A stretch of 64,000 bases of DNA. Source: Paenibacillus zeisoli (lineage in GTDB: Bacteria; Bacillota; Bacilli; Paenibacillales; Paenibacillaceae). Below are positions 1 to 9,419 of this stretch, one piece after another. The notes under the pieces were generated by a model. The model did not search any database. It was given only the letters and a program-made list of their open reading frames with translations, and was not told where the DNA came from. The DNA lies in assembly GCF_003994465.1 (NCBI RefSeq), contig NZ_RZNX01000004.1, positions 15,997-79,996 on the forward strand. The letters run 5' to 3'. Every line of letters starts with the position of its first letter. Positions within the stretch are counted from its first letter, which is position 1. The position numbers and the translations under genes are program-made.

Positions 1-29
1 AATTTGGAGGCAACAGCGATCGTAAGGAT

Positions 30-120
30 GATCCGTGTGCGGAGCGAGCTAAGCTTTAAAGTTTGGCAGTGATCCGTCTGCGGAGCGAGCATAAGCTTTA
101 AAGTTTGGCAGTGATCCGTC
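30..120. repeat. Short tandem repeat upstream of purM
   Basis: Two nearly identical units of 41 and 42 bp lie at 30-70 and 71-112. Each begins GATCCGT and ends TTTGGCAGT, and contains GCGGAGCGAGC and AAGCTTTAAAG. A partial third unit starts at 113 and diverges after about 8 bp. The array sits in the gap before purM, so it probably lies between purM and the preceding operon gene, which is outside the window. No reading frame or terminator explains it. Function unknown. Confidence 0.7.
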
Positions 121-250
121 CGCGCAGCAGGGCTTAAGGCTTTTTCCGCGTTAATACTTCACCCTCTTAACTATTAACATGAGCGACATTAATAATACAG
201 CAAGTGGTTCTATTCAGGACCTCAATAAACCATAAGGAGCGTGTCCTTAC

Positions 251-1294
251 GTGTCTGAAGCATACAAAAGCGCCGGCGTCGATATCGCGGCAGGCAATGA
301 AGCAGTAGAACGGATGAAGAAACACGTCAAGCGGACTTTCCGTCCGGAAGTCATGACGGACCTTGGAGGCTTCGGCGCCTTGTTCGGTCTGAACAAGGAT
401 AAATATGAGGAGCCCGTGCTGGTATCCGGTACCGATGGAGTGGGAACCAAGCTTAAGCTTGCTTTTGCGATGGACAAGCATGATACGATCGGCATTGATG
501 CCGTAGCGATGTGTGTGAACGATATCATTGTTCAGGGTGCGGAGCCGCTCTTTTTCCTCGATTATCTGGCATGCGACAAAGTCATTCCTGCCAAGATTGA
601 AGCTATTGTAGCTGGTATTGCTGAAGGCTGTGCCCAGTCAGGGTGCGCACTTATCGGCGGCGAGACGGCAGAAATGCCGGGCATGTACAGTGAAGGGGAA
701 TATGACATCGCCGGGTTCACCGTAGGTGTTGTCGATAAAAGCAAAATTATTAACGGAAGATCCATTCAGGCTGGAGACACTGTGATTGGTCTTGCGTCCA
801 GCGGTGTGCACAGCAACGGCTTCTCCCTTGTACGTAAAGTGCTGCTTGAGCAGGCCGGATACAGCTTGCAGGACAAGCTTACTGAACTGGATGGAGCTGT
901 GCTTGGAGATGTGCTGCTTGAGCCAACCAAGCTGTATGTGAAGCCGGCTCTTGAACTGATTAAGCAGGTTGAAGTCAAAGGCATGGCTCATATTACGGGC
1001 GGCGGCTTTATCGAGAATATCCCACGGGTGCTCCCAGAAGGCGTAAATGTCGATATCGAGTACGGGTCATGGCCGATTCTGCCGATCTTTAACCTTCTCC
1101 AAGAGAAGGGCAGTGTAAGTAATCGCGACATGTTCACCACATTTAACATGGGTATCGGTCTGGTAATCGTAGTCAGTGCAGACCAGGCTGAACAAGCGGT
1201 TAAGGTGCTTCAAGAGCAAGGAGAAACCCCTTATATCATCGGAAAAGTTACCGAGGGTGAGCAGGTCGTTACTTTCACAGGGGCTGAAGTGTAA
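251..1294 (+). CDS. purM: Phosphoribosylformylglycinamidine cyclo-ligase (AIR synthetase)
   Basis: This enzyme closes the imidazole ring of 5-aminoimidazole ribonucleotide from FGAM with ATP, the fifth step of purine synthesis, in the cytosol. The 347-residue product has the usual PurM length and family blocks: an N-terminal [19 protein letters not shown] segment, [15 protein letters not shown] near residue 60, the [11 protein letters not shown] loop near residue 140 and [13 protein letters not shown] near residue 245. The GTG start is chosen because AAGGAG lies just upstream. Its stop codon overlaps the purN start by one base, so the two are translationally coupled members of the purine operon. 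Confidence 0.97.
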   Translation: MSEAYKSAGVDIAAGNEAVERMKKHVKRTFRPEVMTDLGGFGALFGLNKDKYEEPVLVSGTDGVGTKLKLAFAMDKHDTIGIDAVAMCVNDIIVQGAEPLFFLDYLACDKVIPAKIEAIVAGIAEGCAQSGCALIGGETAEMPGMYSEGEYDIAGFTVGVVDKSKIINGRSIQAGDTVIGLASSGVHSNGFSLVRKVLLEQAGYSLQDKLTELDGAVLGDVLLEPTKLYVKPALELIKQVEVKGMAHITGGGFIENIPRVLPEGVNVDIEYGSWPILPIFNLLQEKGSVSNRDMFTTFNMGIGLVIVVSADQAEQAVKVLQEQGETPYIIGKVTEGEQVVTFTGAEV

Positions 1295-1905
1295 TGAGTT
1301 CCTACCGTATAGCAGTGTTTGCTTCGGGCCAAGGGACGAACTTTCAGTCCCTGGTAGATGCAGCGGGTCGCGGAGAACTGGGCGGTGCGGAGATCGCACT
1401 GCTCGTCTGCGATAAGCCTCAAGCTCCGGTGGTGAAACGGGCAGAACAGGCAGGTGTCGAGCAGTTCCTGTTCCAGCCCAAACAATATGCGAGCCGGGAA
1501 GAATACGAGCGCGAGATTGCTGCTGAACTGGAGAAGCGAAGCATTGACCTCATCGTACTTGCCGGTTATATGCGTCTGCTTACCGCGGTGCTTGTCGAGC
1601 CCTATGAAGGACGAATGATTAACATTCATCCTTCACTGCTCCCTGCTTTTCCCGGGGTGAACGCGATCGGGCAGGCTTATGATTACGGCGTGAAGGTTAC
1701 CGGTGCAACAGTCCATTTTGTGGATGGCGGTATGGATACTGGGGCTGTAATTGCCCAGCGAACCGTTGACATTCGTGAAGGCGAGAGTATCGAATCGCTT
1801 GAAGAGCGAATTCACGCTGTCGAAAAGGAAATGTATCCGCAGGTTGTTCGTTTGCTTGCTGAGGGTCGTGTAAGGCTGGATGGCCGAAAAGTGATTTTGA
1901 CCTGA
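1294..1905 (+). CDS. purN: Phosphoribosylglycinamide formyltransferase (GART, folate-dependent)
   Basis: PurN transfers a formyl group from 10-formyltetrahydrofolate to GAR, the third step of purine synthesis. The 203-residue product matches the family. The N-terminal AVFASGQGTNFQSL loop binds phosphate. The catalytic NIHPSLLPAFPG segment lies near residue 110 and supplies the conserved Asn and His. The downstream VDGGMDTGAVIAQ segment supplies the Asp. Its ATG shares a base with the purM stop. A gap of about 335 bp separates it from purH, longer than usual within a Bacillales pur operon. Confidence 0.97.
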   Translation: MSSYRIAVFASGQGTNFQSLVDAAGRGELGGAEIALLVCDKPQAPVVKRAEQAGVEQFLFQPKQYASREEYEREIAAELEKRSIDLIVLAGYMRLLTAVLVEPYEGRMINIHPSLLPAFPGVNAIGQAYDYGVKVTGATVHFVDGGMDTGAVIAQRTVDIREGESIESLEERIHAVEKEMYPQVVRLLAEGRVRLDGRKVILT

Positions 1906-2240
1906 TTCCTGTCGAGATCGTAAGTCCGCTGTTATGGATTTTGTCCAAAATGTATATTCAGCAAGAACAATGATAGCAGACGTGACAAGGAATCGACGCT
2001 TTTATCGTTTTCGATATTTCCCGAGAAATATTGCCGCATATTGGAAATCGGACGTACTTACAAATAAAGTCTTCATACATGTTGTTGAAATGTGTTGCAT
2101 GGATTGAACTAAAGAAATGTACGTATGGAGCATGGCTAACGCTTGTTGTGAAGAGAATCAATCACGCAGTCTTTAGTTCAATCCATGTACGTGCCAAATT
2201 TTCAGACAAAACGTGCTGTCAAACTAAGGAGGAGCCAATC
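1906..2240. other. Intergenic gap purN-purH with a perfect 17-bp inverted repeat
   Basis: No convincing gene lies here. A reading frame open back to 2031 runs into purH, but its product does not resemble PurH until the GTG at 2241. The gap contains a perfect 17-bp inverted repeat, CATGGATTGAACTAAAG at 2098-2114 and its complement at 2171-2187, separated by 56 bp. The purH ribosome-binding site AAGGAGGAG follows at about 2226. The hairpin has no T-run, so it is not a simple terminator. An inserted small repeat element or an RNA-processing structure is possible. Confidence 0.6.
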
Positions 2241-3788
2241 GTGAGTATCAAAAGAGCGCTGGTCAGCGTATCGGACAAAACTGGGATCGTGGAATTTTGC
2301 CGCGAACTGTCTAAGCTGGGTGTAGAGATTATTTCAACAGGAGGAACCAAGAACCTCTTGGCAAAAGAAGGGGTACCGGTTATCGGAATCTCCGACGTAA
2401 CAGGATTCCCTGAGATTCTGGATGGCCGTGTGAAGACTCTTCATCCTGCTGTGCACAGCGGTCTGCTCGCTGTACGTGATAGCGAGGAGCATCAGGCTCA
2501 AATGAAGGAGCTGGGTCTTGACTACATCGACATGGTTGTCGTAAATCTGTATCCGTTCCAGGAGACAATTGCGAAGCTGAATGTGGAGTATGAAGATGCA
2601 ATAGAGAATATTGATATTGGTGGACCAACCATGCTTCGTTCTGCTGCCAAAAACCACGCTTTCGTCAGCGTTGTGGTTGATTCCTCGGATTATGATGGCC
2701 TTCTTGAGGAGATTCGTGCACAAGGTGACACCACTCTCGAGACACGCAAGCGGCTTGCGGCAAAAGTATTCCGTCATACAGCATCTTACGACGCGCTGAT
2801 CTCTGATTATTTGTCGAACGTAACAGGCGATCCGCTTCCAGAGCGTTTCACGGTAACTTACGAGAAGATCCAGGATCTTCGTTATGGCGAGAATCCGCAT
2901 CAGAAGGCGGCTTTCTACCGCAAGCCATTGGCCGCGGCCGACACGCTTACCAGTGCTGAGCAGCTGCATGGTAAGGAGCTTTCTTACAACAATATTAACG
3001 ATGCGAACGCTGCCCTTCAGATTGTAAAAGAGTTCGAAGAGCCTGCTGTTGTCGCAGTCAAGCATATGAATCCATGCGGCGTAGGCATTGGACGCAGTGT
3101 GCTGGAAGCTTTCCAAAAGGCCCATGCAGCAGATCCAACCTCCATCTTCGGCGGCATCGTTGCGGCTAACCGCATCATTGACGAGGATACTGCTCTGTTG
3201 CTCAAGGAAATCTTCCTGGAGATCATTCTTGCACCAGGCTTCACTAAGGAAGCGCTGGAAGTACTTACGAAGAAGAAGAATATTCGCCTTCTTAAAGTAG
3301 GAGAACTGCAGTCCGGTCAGAACAGAAAGAGCCAATTCGTCGTGACTTCCATTGACGGCGGAATGGTTGTTCAAGAGAGTGATGTTCACTCCGTGGACGC
3401 TGCTGATCTGAAGGTCGTTACGGATCGCCAGCCTACAGAAGAAGAATTGAAGCAGCTTCTGTTCGGATGGAAAGTAGTTAAGCATGTGAAATCTAATGCA
3501 ATTCTGCTTGCGAAAGACAGCATGACCGTAGGTGTTGGAGCAGGTCAAATGAACCGCGTTGGCGCAGCCAAGATTGCGATTGAACAAGCGGGAGAGAAAG
3601 CCAAAGGCAGCGTACTGGCTTCGGATGCCTTCTTCCCGATGGGAGATACCGTTGAAGAGGCAGCGAAGGCGGGCATTACAGCAATCATCCAACCGGGTGG
3701 ATCGGTTAAGGACGAAGAGTCGATCAAAGCCGCAAATGAGCATGGAATTGCGATGGTATTCACAGGCGTACGTCATTTCAAACACTAG
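2241..3788 (+). CDS. purH: Bifunctional AICAR transformylase / IMP cyclohydrolase
   Basis: PurH catalyses the last two steps to IMP: formylation of AICAR by 10-formyl-THF, then ring closure. From the GTG at 2241 the product is 515 residues, the normal length. The N-terminal MGS-like cyclohydrolase domain carries [18 protein letters not shown] and the GRVKTLHP motif near residue 65. The C-terminal transformylase domain carries AVKHMNPCG near residue 275 and ends in the typical GVRHFKH. The GTG start is preceded by AAGGAGGAG at ideal spacing. Upstream in-frame sequence is not PurH-like and is left out. Confidence 0.97.
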   Translation: MSIKRALVSVSDKTGIVEFCRELSKLGVEIISTGGTKNLLAKEGVPVIGISDVTGFPEILDGRVKTLHPAVHSGLLAVRDSEEHQAQMKELGLDYIDMVVVNLYPFQETIAKLNVEYEDAIENIDIGGPTMLRSAAKNHAFVSVVVDSSDYDGLLEEIRAQGDTTLETRKRLAAKVFRHTASYDALISDYLSNVTGDPLPERFTVTYEKIQDLRYGENPHQKAAFYRKPLAAADTLTSAEQLHGKELSYNNINDANAALQIVKEFEEPAVVAVKHMNPCGVGIGRSVLEAFQKAHAADPTSIFGGIVAANRIIDEDTALLLKEIFLEIILAPGFTKEALEVLTKKKNIRLLKVGELQSGQNRKSQFVVTSIDGGMVVQESDVHSVDAADLKVVTDRQPTEEELKQLLFGWKVVKHVKSNAILLAKDSMTVGVGAGQMNRVGAAKIAIEQAGEKAKGSVLASDAFFPMGDTVEEAAKAGITAIIQPGGSVKDEESIKAANEHGIAMVFTGVRHFKH

Positions 3789-3813
3789 AATACCATAGCG
3801 CCCCTCAAGAACA

Positions 3814-3861
3814 TTTCACACGGGCTGCCTAATATGTAAGTCAATAGTTCAACTTATATAA
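3814..3861 (+). repeat. Dispersed intergenic repeat, copy A
   Basis: A segment of about 48 bp between purH and purD begins ATTTCACACGGGCTGCCTA and ends AGTTCAACTTATATA. Two diverged copies, in opposite orientations, occur at 42607-42653 and 42789-42835. Shared blocks are TTTCACAC, GCCTA, a GTAA block and AGTTC-ACTTATATA. It therefore belongs to a dispersed intergenic family, possibly MITE-like. It lies in the 117-bp purH-purD gap. Confidence 0.55.
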
Positions 3862-3905
3862 TCATTAAATCAACTCTATTAACAATTCGGAGAGGGGGAC
3901 ATTCC

Positions 3906-5171
3906 TTGGATATATTGGTGATTGGCGGAGGCGGTCGCGAACACGCGATCTGCTGGGCGCTCGCGAAGAGCCCGAAGGCAGGTAAGATCTTCTGCGCGCC
4001 GGGAAATGCGGGAATCGGCGAGGTAGCTGAGATTGTGCCGATCCAGGTCAGCGAGTTCGATCGTCTGACGGCATTTGCACAGGAGAAGCAGGTTGGGCTT
4101 GTCGTCGTTGGACCGGATGACCCGCTTGCGGACGGGATCGTCGATGCTTTTGAAGCGAAGGATATTCCAGTGTTTGGACCGCGTAAGAATGCGGCTCATA
4201 TTGAGGGAAGCAAGACCTTCATGAAGGATCTGCTGCGTAAATATAACATCCCGACTGCTGCTTACGAGAAGTTCGATAACTATGAAGCAGCGCTGGAGTA
4301 TCTGCGGAGCCAGCCTGTCCCTATCGTCATCAAGGCGGACGGACTGGCCGCGGGCAAAGGGGTAACCGTAGCCTTTACCCGTGAAGAAGCGGAGAAGGCG
4401 CTGGCGGACATTATGGTAACACAGGTATTTGGATCCGCCGGAAGCCAAGTAGTTATTGAAGAGTTCATGACCGGTCAGGAGATGTCCATTCTGGCTTTTG
4501 TCGATGGAGAGACCGTACGTCCGATGTCGGCTGCTCAGGACCATAAGCAGGTCTTTGATGGAGATAAGGGCCCGAATACAGGTGGAATGGGAACGTATTC
4601 CCCACTGCCGCATATCGCGGATTCCATTATTGAAGAGGCCATTGAGACAATTATCAAGCCTACAGCCAAAGCGATGGTATCCGAAGGGCGTTCGTTCCGC
4701 GGCGTTTTGTTCGCAGGGCTCATGATTACTCCGGACGGCAAGCCGAAGACGATCGAATTCAACGCCCGCTTCGGTGATCCGGAGACTCAAGTCGTGCTAC
4801 CAAGGCTGAAGAGCGATCTGCTGGAGATTTTCCTCGCTGCGGTAAACGGGACTTTGGATCAAGTAGAGATTGAGTGGAGCGATGAGGCTGCGGTATGCGT
4901 AGTGCTCGCTTCTCCGGGATATCCGGCTTCTTATCCGAAGGGACTTGTAATCAGCGGTTTGGAGCAGGTGCAAGATGCACTTGTATTCCATGCAGGTACC
5001 GCCAAGAATGCGGATGGGGAATGGGTAACGAATGGCGGACGTGTACTGGGTGTAGTTGGCCTTGGACGCGATATTGCAGAAGCAAGAAGCAAAGCCTATG
5101 CAGAGGCGGAGCGAATTGCTTTTGAAGGCAAGCATTTCCGTACGGATATTGCAGCCAAAGCACTGGTATAA
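3906..5171 (+). CDS. purD: Phosphoribosylamine-glycine ligase (GAR synthetase)
   Basis: PurD ligates glycine to phosphoribosylamine using ATP, the second step of purine synthesis. The 421-residue product is normal for the family. It starts DILVIGGGGREHAICWAL, with GPDDPLADGIVDAF near residue 75, the ATP-grasp segment KADGLAAGKGVTVAF near residue 145 and EFNARFGDPETQVVLPRL near residue 285. The TTG start follows GAGAGGGGGA. It is the last gene of the purine operon here: a terminator-like hairpin follows about 120 bp downstream. Confidence 0.97.
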   Translation: MDILVIGGGGREHAICWALAKSPKAGKIFCAPGNAGIGEVAEIVPIQVSEFDRLTAFAQEKQVGLVVVGPDDPLADGIVDAFEAKDIPVFGPRKNAAHIEGSKTFMKDLLRKYNIPTAAYEKFDNYEAALEYLRSQPVPIVIKADGLAAGKGVTVAFTREEAEKALADIMVTQVFGSAGSQVVIEEFMTGQEMSILAFVDGETVRPMSAAQDHKQVFDGDKGPNTGGMGTYSPLPHIADSIIEEAIETIIKPTAKAMVSEGRSFRGVLFAGLMITPDGKPKTIEFNARFGDPETQVVLPRLKSDLLEIFLAAVNGTLDQVEIEWSDEAAVCVVLASPGYPASYPKGLVISGLEQVQDALVFHAGTAKNADGEWVTNGGRVLGVVGLGRDIAEARSKAYAEAERIAFEGKHFRTDIAAKALV

Positions 5172-5288
5172 TCGAAGTAACACGGGGGAACAAGTTGGTG
5201 TGAATCTTGATGGTAAAGTTCATTCCATACGGAACCATAATTAGAAATAGACTCTAGAGATCTACTCTAGCAAAAAGAATATTACACT

Positions 5289-5327
5289 AAGAGCGTCAGT
5301 CACCGGTATACGGGGATTGGCGCTTTT
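5289..5327 (+). terminator. Probable terminator of the purine operon
   Basis: An imperfect hairpin, AAGAGCGTCAGTCACC pairing with GGGGATTGGCGCTTTT through a short loop, ends in a T-run. It lies about 120 bp downstream of purD and before the next gene's promoter region, as expected for the end of the pur transcript. Confidence 0.65.
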
Positions 5328-5468
5328 GTATTACGGATTCCTGCCGGTAGAGTCAAGGTTCCCCTGGTGGCTGCCTATGTGGATGAAAGATGAAAATAAC
5401 CTGCGCTGTCTTTTATAATAAATAGTAGACTTATACCTGAACTAGGAGGAAGCGCTGTTCCGATTACG

Positions 5469-6401
5469 ATGGGAATTCATCATATCACGGCTTTTGTTAG
5501 CGATGTGCAGGAGAACGTGGATTTTTATACAAGTGTACTGGGGTTAAGGCTGGTAAAGAGGACCATTAACTATGATGTGCCGGATGTCTATCATTTGTAT
5601 TTCGGGAATGAGAAGGGCAGCCCGGGGACGATCATGACCTTCTTCCCTCAGGAGGACGCCCATGTAGGAATACTCGGTGGAGGACAAGTAGGGGTCACTG
5701 TATTTGCCGTGCCACCCCGAAGCCTGCTGTACTGGCGGGAGAGACTCAGTAAGTATGGAATTCAGACGATGGAGAACACGAGATTTGGTGAAGAATACAT
5801 CAGGTTCGCAGACAATTCGGGTCTCCTGATCGATCTGGTGGAACGAATTGAAGGCAGACCGAGCGGCTGGACTGCTGGAGGGGTGCCGATCCCTTATGCG
5901 ATCAAGGGCTTTGGAGGTGCGATGCTGTTCAGTATGGCGCCAGGCAGAACGCAGTCCGTGCTGAAGGATGTGCTTGGCTTAACTCTGTATGGGGAAGAAG
6001 AAGGGCTGATGCGGTTCAAGGCGGCTGGCGATCTGGGCAACTGGATTGATATCAGTACATCCAGCATTCCACGGGGGGCAATGGGATCAGGGACCGTGCA
6101 TCATATAGCTTGGCGCGCGAAGGATGAGCATGAGCAGCAAATGTGGCGCGAGGTAATTGATAGGTATGGCATGCATCCCACAAATGTGAAGGACAGACAG
6201 TATTTCAAAGCCATGTACTTCCGGGAGCCGGGCGGGATTCTGTTCGAGATTGCGACAGATTCGCCAGGGTTTGACGTCGACGAGCCGGAGGCGCTGCTTG
6301 GCCGTTCACTGAAGCTGCCGGAGTGGCTCGAGCCGCAGCGGGAGCAGATTGAGCGGCAGCTGAAGCCTTTTGAGGTAAGGTCGCTTGAGATTGAGAGATA
6401 G
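5469..6401 (+). CDS. VOC-family ring-cleaving dioxygenase (MhqO/MhqA-like)
   Basis: The 310-residue protein has two vicinal-oxygen-chelate halves: GIHHITAFVSDVQENVDFYTSVLGLRLVKRTINYD at the start, and a second metal-binding half near residue 200 with GTVHHIAWRAKDEHEQ, then FREPGGILFEIATDSPGF. Relatives in Bacillus (MhqO, MhqA, MhqE) are hydroquinone-type dioxygenases induced by quinones. The substrate cannot be read from the sequence. AGGAGGA is 18 bp from the ATG, which is long. An in-frame ATT at 5463 would sit closer, so the true start may be slightly upstream. It is a single gene with its own promoter region. Confidence 0.85.
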   Translation: MGIHHITAFVSDVQENVDFYTSVLGLRLVKRTINYDVPDVYHLYFGNEKGSPGTIMTFFPQEDAHVGILGGGQVGVTVFAVPPRSLLYWRERLSKYGIQTMENTRFGEEYIRFADNSGLLIDLVERIEGRPSGWTAGGVPIPYAIKGFGGAMLFSMAPGRTQSVLKDVLGLTLYGEEEGLMRFKAAGDLGNWIDISTSSIPRGAMGSGTVHHIAWRAKDEHEQQMWREVIDRYGMHPTNVKDRQYFKAMYFREPGGILFEIATDSPGFDVDEPEALLGRSLKLPEWLEPQREQIERQLKPFEVRSLEIER

Positions 6402-6566
6402 AGGGCGATGTAAAGCGCGCATGCATTCTGTGCCAGTAGCCAAAACTTTCATTAGCGCAGGACTTGAACTAAGCCGAATATAGGTGTATTTTAGACAACA
6501 AAGTGATCGCTAGGGCTTGGACGAAAGACACTCAGGCCATAGCCAGGGAGAAACGAGGAGAGAGAA

Positions 6567-7829
6567 ATGACCCAAGGAGAGAATCCTACTGTTGGGATGG
6601 AAGATATCATACGTGCGCATCATGTCCTCAAGGAGGTCGTAGTCCGTACACCGCTTCAGCTGGACCGGGCTTTATCTGCAAGATATGACTGCCAAGTGTA
6701 TTTGAAAAGAGAGGATCTGCAGGTGGTCCGCTCCTTCAAAATCCGCGGCTCTTACAATATGATCCGTAATCTGACGGAAGAGCAGCGTGAGCGGGGCATT
6801 GTGTGCGCAAGCGCGGGCAATCATGCTCAAGGCTTCGCCCTATCCTGCCATGCCTTGGGAATTCGGGGCCATATTTATATGCCTAGCACTACGCCGAATC
6901 AGAAAGTGAGACAGGTGAAGCGTTTTGGCGGTTCTGATGTCGAAGTCATTTTGACTGGTGATACGTATGATGATGCTTATGCCGAAGCGATGAAAGCCTG
7001 CCATGAGCACGGCATGACTTTTGTACACCCATTCGATGATCCGAAGATCATTGCGGGCAATGGCACAATCGGAATGGAGATTATGGAGGGACTGAGTAGC
7101 CCGGCTGACTATGTCTTTGTGACTATTGGCGGAGGGGGGCTTGCTGCGGGAGTTGGATCCTATGTCAAAATGGTCAGCCCGCAGACCAAAGTCATCGGGG
7201 TTGAGCCCCTGGGGGCCGCTTCCATGAGTGAAGCGCTCAAGGAGAAGGAAGTCGTTACGCTTGCGACGATCGACAAGTTCGTAGACGGCGCCGCGGTGAA
7301 GCGTGTAGGTGATTTGACCTACCAAATTTGCTCTAGCGTACTCGATGATATATTAATGGTTCCTGAGGGCAAGGCTTGTACATCCATTCTTGAGCTGTAT
7401 AACGATAATGCCATAGTAGTGGAGCCGGCGGGAGCCCTGCCTGTAGCAGCACTGGACCTCTACCGGGAAGAGATACGGGGCAAGACGGTGGTATGCGTCA
7501 TCAGCGGCGGGAACAACGATATTGACCGGATGCAGGAGATCAAAGAGCGCTCGCTGATCTACGAGGGTCTGAAGCATTACTTCCTGATTAACTTCCCTCA
7601 GCGTGCAGGTGCTCTCCGCGAGTTCCTTCAGGATGTGCTGGGGCCGAATGATGACATTGCCCGCTTCGAATACACGAAGAAGCATAACAAGGAGAATGGT
7701 CCTGCCCTGGTGGGAATTGAACTGTCTTATCAAGAGGACTATGTGCCCCTGATTGAACGGATGAGGGCGAAAGGGATTGCCTTCACAGAGCTGAACCGGG
7801 ACTTGAACTTGTTCAATTTGCTGATCTGA
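6567..7829 (+). CDS. ilvA: Threonine ammonia-lyase (threonine deaminase), isoleucine biosynthesis
   Basis: IlvA is a PLP enzyme that deaminates threonine to 2-oxobutanoate, the committed step to isoleucine. The 420-residue product shows LKREDLQVVRSFKIRGSYNM near residue 50, containing the PLP lysine, the phosphate loop TIGGGGLAAGVGSYV near residue 190 and the SGGNNDI motif near residue 315. A C-terminal ACT-like regulatory domain starts around residue 335 with LKHYFLINFPQRAGALREFL. The length matches the short B. subtilis type with one regulatory unit. The start follows GAGGAGAGAG. The 165-bp leader is too short for a T-box, and none was recognised. Confidence 0.95.
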   Translation: MTQGENPTVGMEDIIRAHHVLKEVVVRTPLQLDRALSARYDCQVYLKREDLQVVRSFKIRGSYNMIRNLTEEQRERGIVCASAGNHAQGFALSCHALGIRGHIYMPSTTPNQKVRQVKRFGGSDVEVILTGDTYDDAYAEAMKACHEHGMTFVHPFDDPKIIAGNGTIGMEIMEGLSSPADYVFVTIGGGGLAAGVGSYVKMVSPQTKVIGVEPLGAASMSEALKEKEVVTLATIDKFVDGAAVKRVGDLTYQICSSVLDDILMVPEGKACTSILELYNDNAIVVEPAGALPVAALDLYREEIRGKTVVCVISGGNNDIDRMQEIKERSLIYEGLKHYFLINFPQRAGALREFLQDVLGPNDDIARFEYTKKHNKENGPALVGIELSYQEDYVPLIERMRAKGIAFTELNRDLNLFNLLI

Positions 7830-7859
7830 TTAAATTAAAGCTGATCTGATTAAATTAAA
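7820..7859 (+). repeat. Perfect 20-bp tandem duplication across the ilvA stop codon
   Basis: GCTGATCTGATTAAATTAAA occurs twice back to back, at 7820-7839 and 7840-7859. The first copy includes the last ilvA codons and the stop. It looks like a recent replication-slippage duplication. It does not change the protein. Confidence 0.85.
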
Positions 7860-7866
7860 TTAGAAG

Positions 7867-7925
7867 AAAGCTTGGCTGCTAATGGCAGTGCTTTGGTGCA
7901 CGAATTAGGAAGCCAGGCTTTTTTT
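7867..7925 (+). terminator. ilvA terminator
   Basis: A long hairpin, AAAGCTTGGCTGCTAAT pairing imperfectly with ATTAGGAAGCCAGGCTTT, is followed by a T-run, TTTTTTTGGG. It lies about 40 bp after the ilvA stop. Confidence 0.8.
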
Positions 7926-8046
7926 GGGATAAGAATTACATTTATTTCATAATATGTATTTTAAGAGAAACTTTTTGCGCTAATTTTTGTTTTATATTTA
8001 AAGGAGGCTGGGATATATATTAAATATAATTTAAGGGAGTGGGTAA

Positions 8047-8214
8047 ATGAACAAATTGAGATTAATAACGATTGTAGGTCTTATTCTTCTTCTGTTGGGT
8101 TTCTTTGGCTCCTATGTAGGCATAGACTTAGACAGAACTGCTGCAAATATGATTATGGTACTTGGGGTGCTGCTCCTGCTGGTGACGGAATACTCAGTGA
8201 GGAGAAGTAAATAA
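8047..8214 (+). CDS. Small two-helix membrane protein, unknown
   Basis: This 55-residue open frame starts with ATG after AAGGGAGTGGG. The protein is MNKLRLITIVGLILLLLGFF at the start, a loop with YVGIDLDRTAAN, then a second hydrophobic stretch MIMVLGVLLLLVTEYSV and a basic end RRSK. The pattern is two membrane helices joined by a short loop. The good ribosome-binding site and the isolated position after the ilvA terminator support a real gene. No family was recognised. Confidence 0.65.
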   Translation: MNKLRLITIVGLILLLLGFFGSYVGIDLDRTAANMIMVLGVLLLLVTEYSVRRSK

Positions 8215-8389
8215 TACAAAGCGTAAGGCGATCATTCTCTTGATTTTAGCAGGAGGAGGGTCGTCTTTTATTATGGATGAATAGAGCATTTCCTGTAGGT
8301 CTAATGCGAAAGACAAGGGTGGGAATTAGAGTGCCAATAAGGGAGTGATCAAGCGGAAGTAACGAAGTGTGGGAGTGGTGCACCCTCAG

Positions 8390-8428
8390 CCGTTCATAGG
8401 AGAGTAAAGATCTTCTCTATATGAACGG
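8390..8428. other. Strong intergenic hairpin
   Basis: CCGTTCATAGGAGAG pairs with TTCTCTATATGAACGG around a short loop. There is no T-run on either strand close to the stem. It lies just beyond the stop of the minus-strand DUF1129-like gene, so it may stabilise that transcript's 3' end. The surrounding stretch 8215-8451 holds no recognisable gene. Confidence 0.5.
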
Positions 8429-8451
8429 TGGGGGGCAGCTTAAGAATAGAG

Positions 8452-9153
8452 TTAGTTATGGGCGACCTGTTTAGGTCCCCTCGGCTTGCGAAGGAAAAAG
8501 AATCTCTGGCCCGCTAGGCCAACGATGAAGATAACCAGACTGTCCCAAGGTGAGACGACGAAGGCCGGGAGAAAGATAACAAGCAGCACCCCAATGACAA
8601 CGATACCGGCCATAATGCCGAGGTATATCCCCATCTCTTTCGTGGTGGCTTTGACCGTCTCGGCGGGTCTCCCCTTCTTGGATTCCGGTTTGAGGAACCG
8701 GGTCATCAACTCAATGAGCAGGATCGAGCCCAGCGAGATGAGCAGCAGTGTTGCAGTACTTATGCGGGTGTACGTCAGGTCCCCGCCGAACCATTTGCTA
8801 AAGAATCCAGTAAGCATCATGATGAAGAATACCCAAGTTAGCGCTACCCATGGGATCATGGTGTAGTACTTCACTTTATCCTTCATGCTGCGCGGTTGCC
8901 GGATCGACATATCAGCTACGAGCTGGGCACAATAGGCCTTTGGGCTTTCTCCGTACAGCTCTTGGATAGGACGATTATTGTTCTGCGCGGTAAGAATCTC
9001 CTGAGCCAGTCCCAGAAGAACTTCTTCGCCTTTCGCTTCACCTAGTGAGCTTGCCCGCAAGCTGCGGACCATCTCGCCGAAATAGGCATCATTCTCGGGA
9101 GTCATATAATCTCTTAGGCGGTTAGTCTCTTTAATCATTTCGTGGATGTACAT
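8452..9153 (-). CDS. DUF1129-family membrane protein
   Basis: From the ATG at 9153 this is a protein of about 233 residues. It has a soluble N-terminal part of about 90 residues (MYIHEMIKETNRLRDYMTPEN, then a helical region) followed by four membrane helices: WVALTWVFFIMMLTGFF, TATLLLISLGSILLIEL, MGIYLGIMAGIVVIGVLLVIF and WDSLVIFIVGLAGQRFFF. This topology and the N-terminal region fit the DUF1129 family, whose function is unknown. The start is chosen by AGAGGAGAATA upstream; an in-frame extension of 15 residues has no better signal. It is monocistronic on the minus strand. Confidence 0.7.
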   Translation of the reverse strand: MYIHEMIKETNRLRDYMTPENDAYFGEMVRSLRASSLGEAKGEEVLLGLAQEILTAQNNNRPIQELYGESPKAYCAQLVADMSIRQPRSMKDKVKYYTMIPWVALTWVFFIMMLTGFFSKWFGGDLTYTRISTATLLLISLGSILLIELMTRFLKPESKKGRPAETVKATTKEMGIYLGIMAGIVVIGVLLVIFLPAFVVSPWDSLVIFIVGLAGQRFFFLRKPRGPKQVAHN

Positions 9154-9419
9154 GGCTTTTTTTATTCTCCTCTTCGTGTATGTATATAGCATATACACTT
9201 ATTTTCTAGGGTGACTCGCTATGAAATCCTATTTTTTCCATTCAGAACATGACATAAAAAAAGGACAGGACCAGACCCACGGTCAGCAAACTTATCGGGA
9301 ATTCTGGTATTAATCTTGCCCAAAGTATACTTAAGCTTATGCAACTACGCAAGGGACCAGGGAAGTGTTCTGTATCCGGCAAGCCGGGATATCGGTAATA
9401 GTCTTCCTCAAAAAATATA

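Noticed and set aside
2031..2240. N-terminal extension of PurH
   Set aside because: The residues before the GTG at 2241 match nothing in PurH, and the ribosome-binding site is directly before 2241.
2334..3785. Long open frame on the minus strand opposite purH (483 codons)
   Set aside because: It mirrors the purH coding sequence, has no ribosome-binding site and no protein-like motif. PurH on the plus strand is unmistakable.
3879..4790. Open frame on the minus strand opposite purD (303 codons)
   Set aside because: Antisense shadow of purD with no independent support.
6402..6566. T-box or other leader riboswitch before ilvA
   Set aside because: The leader is only 165 bp and no T-box sequence (TGGNACCGCG) or anti-terminator was found.
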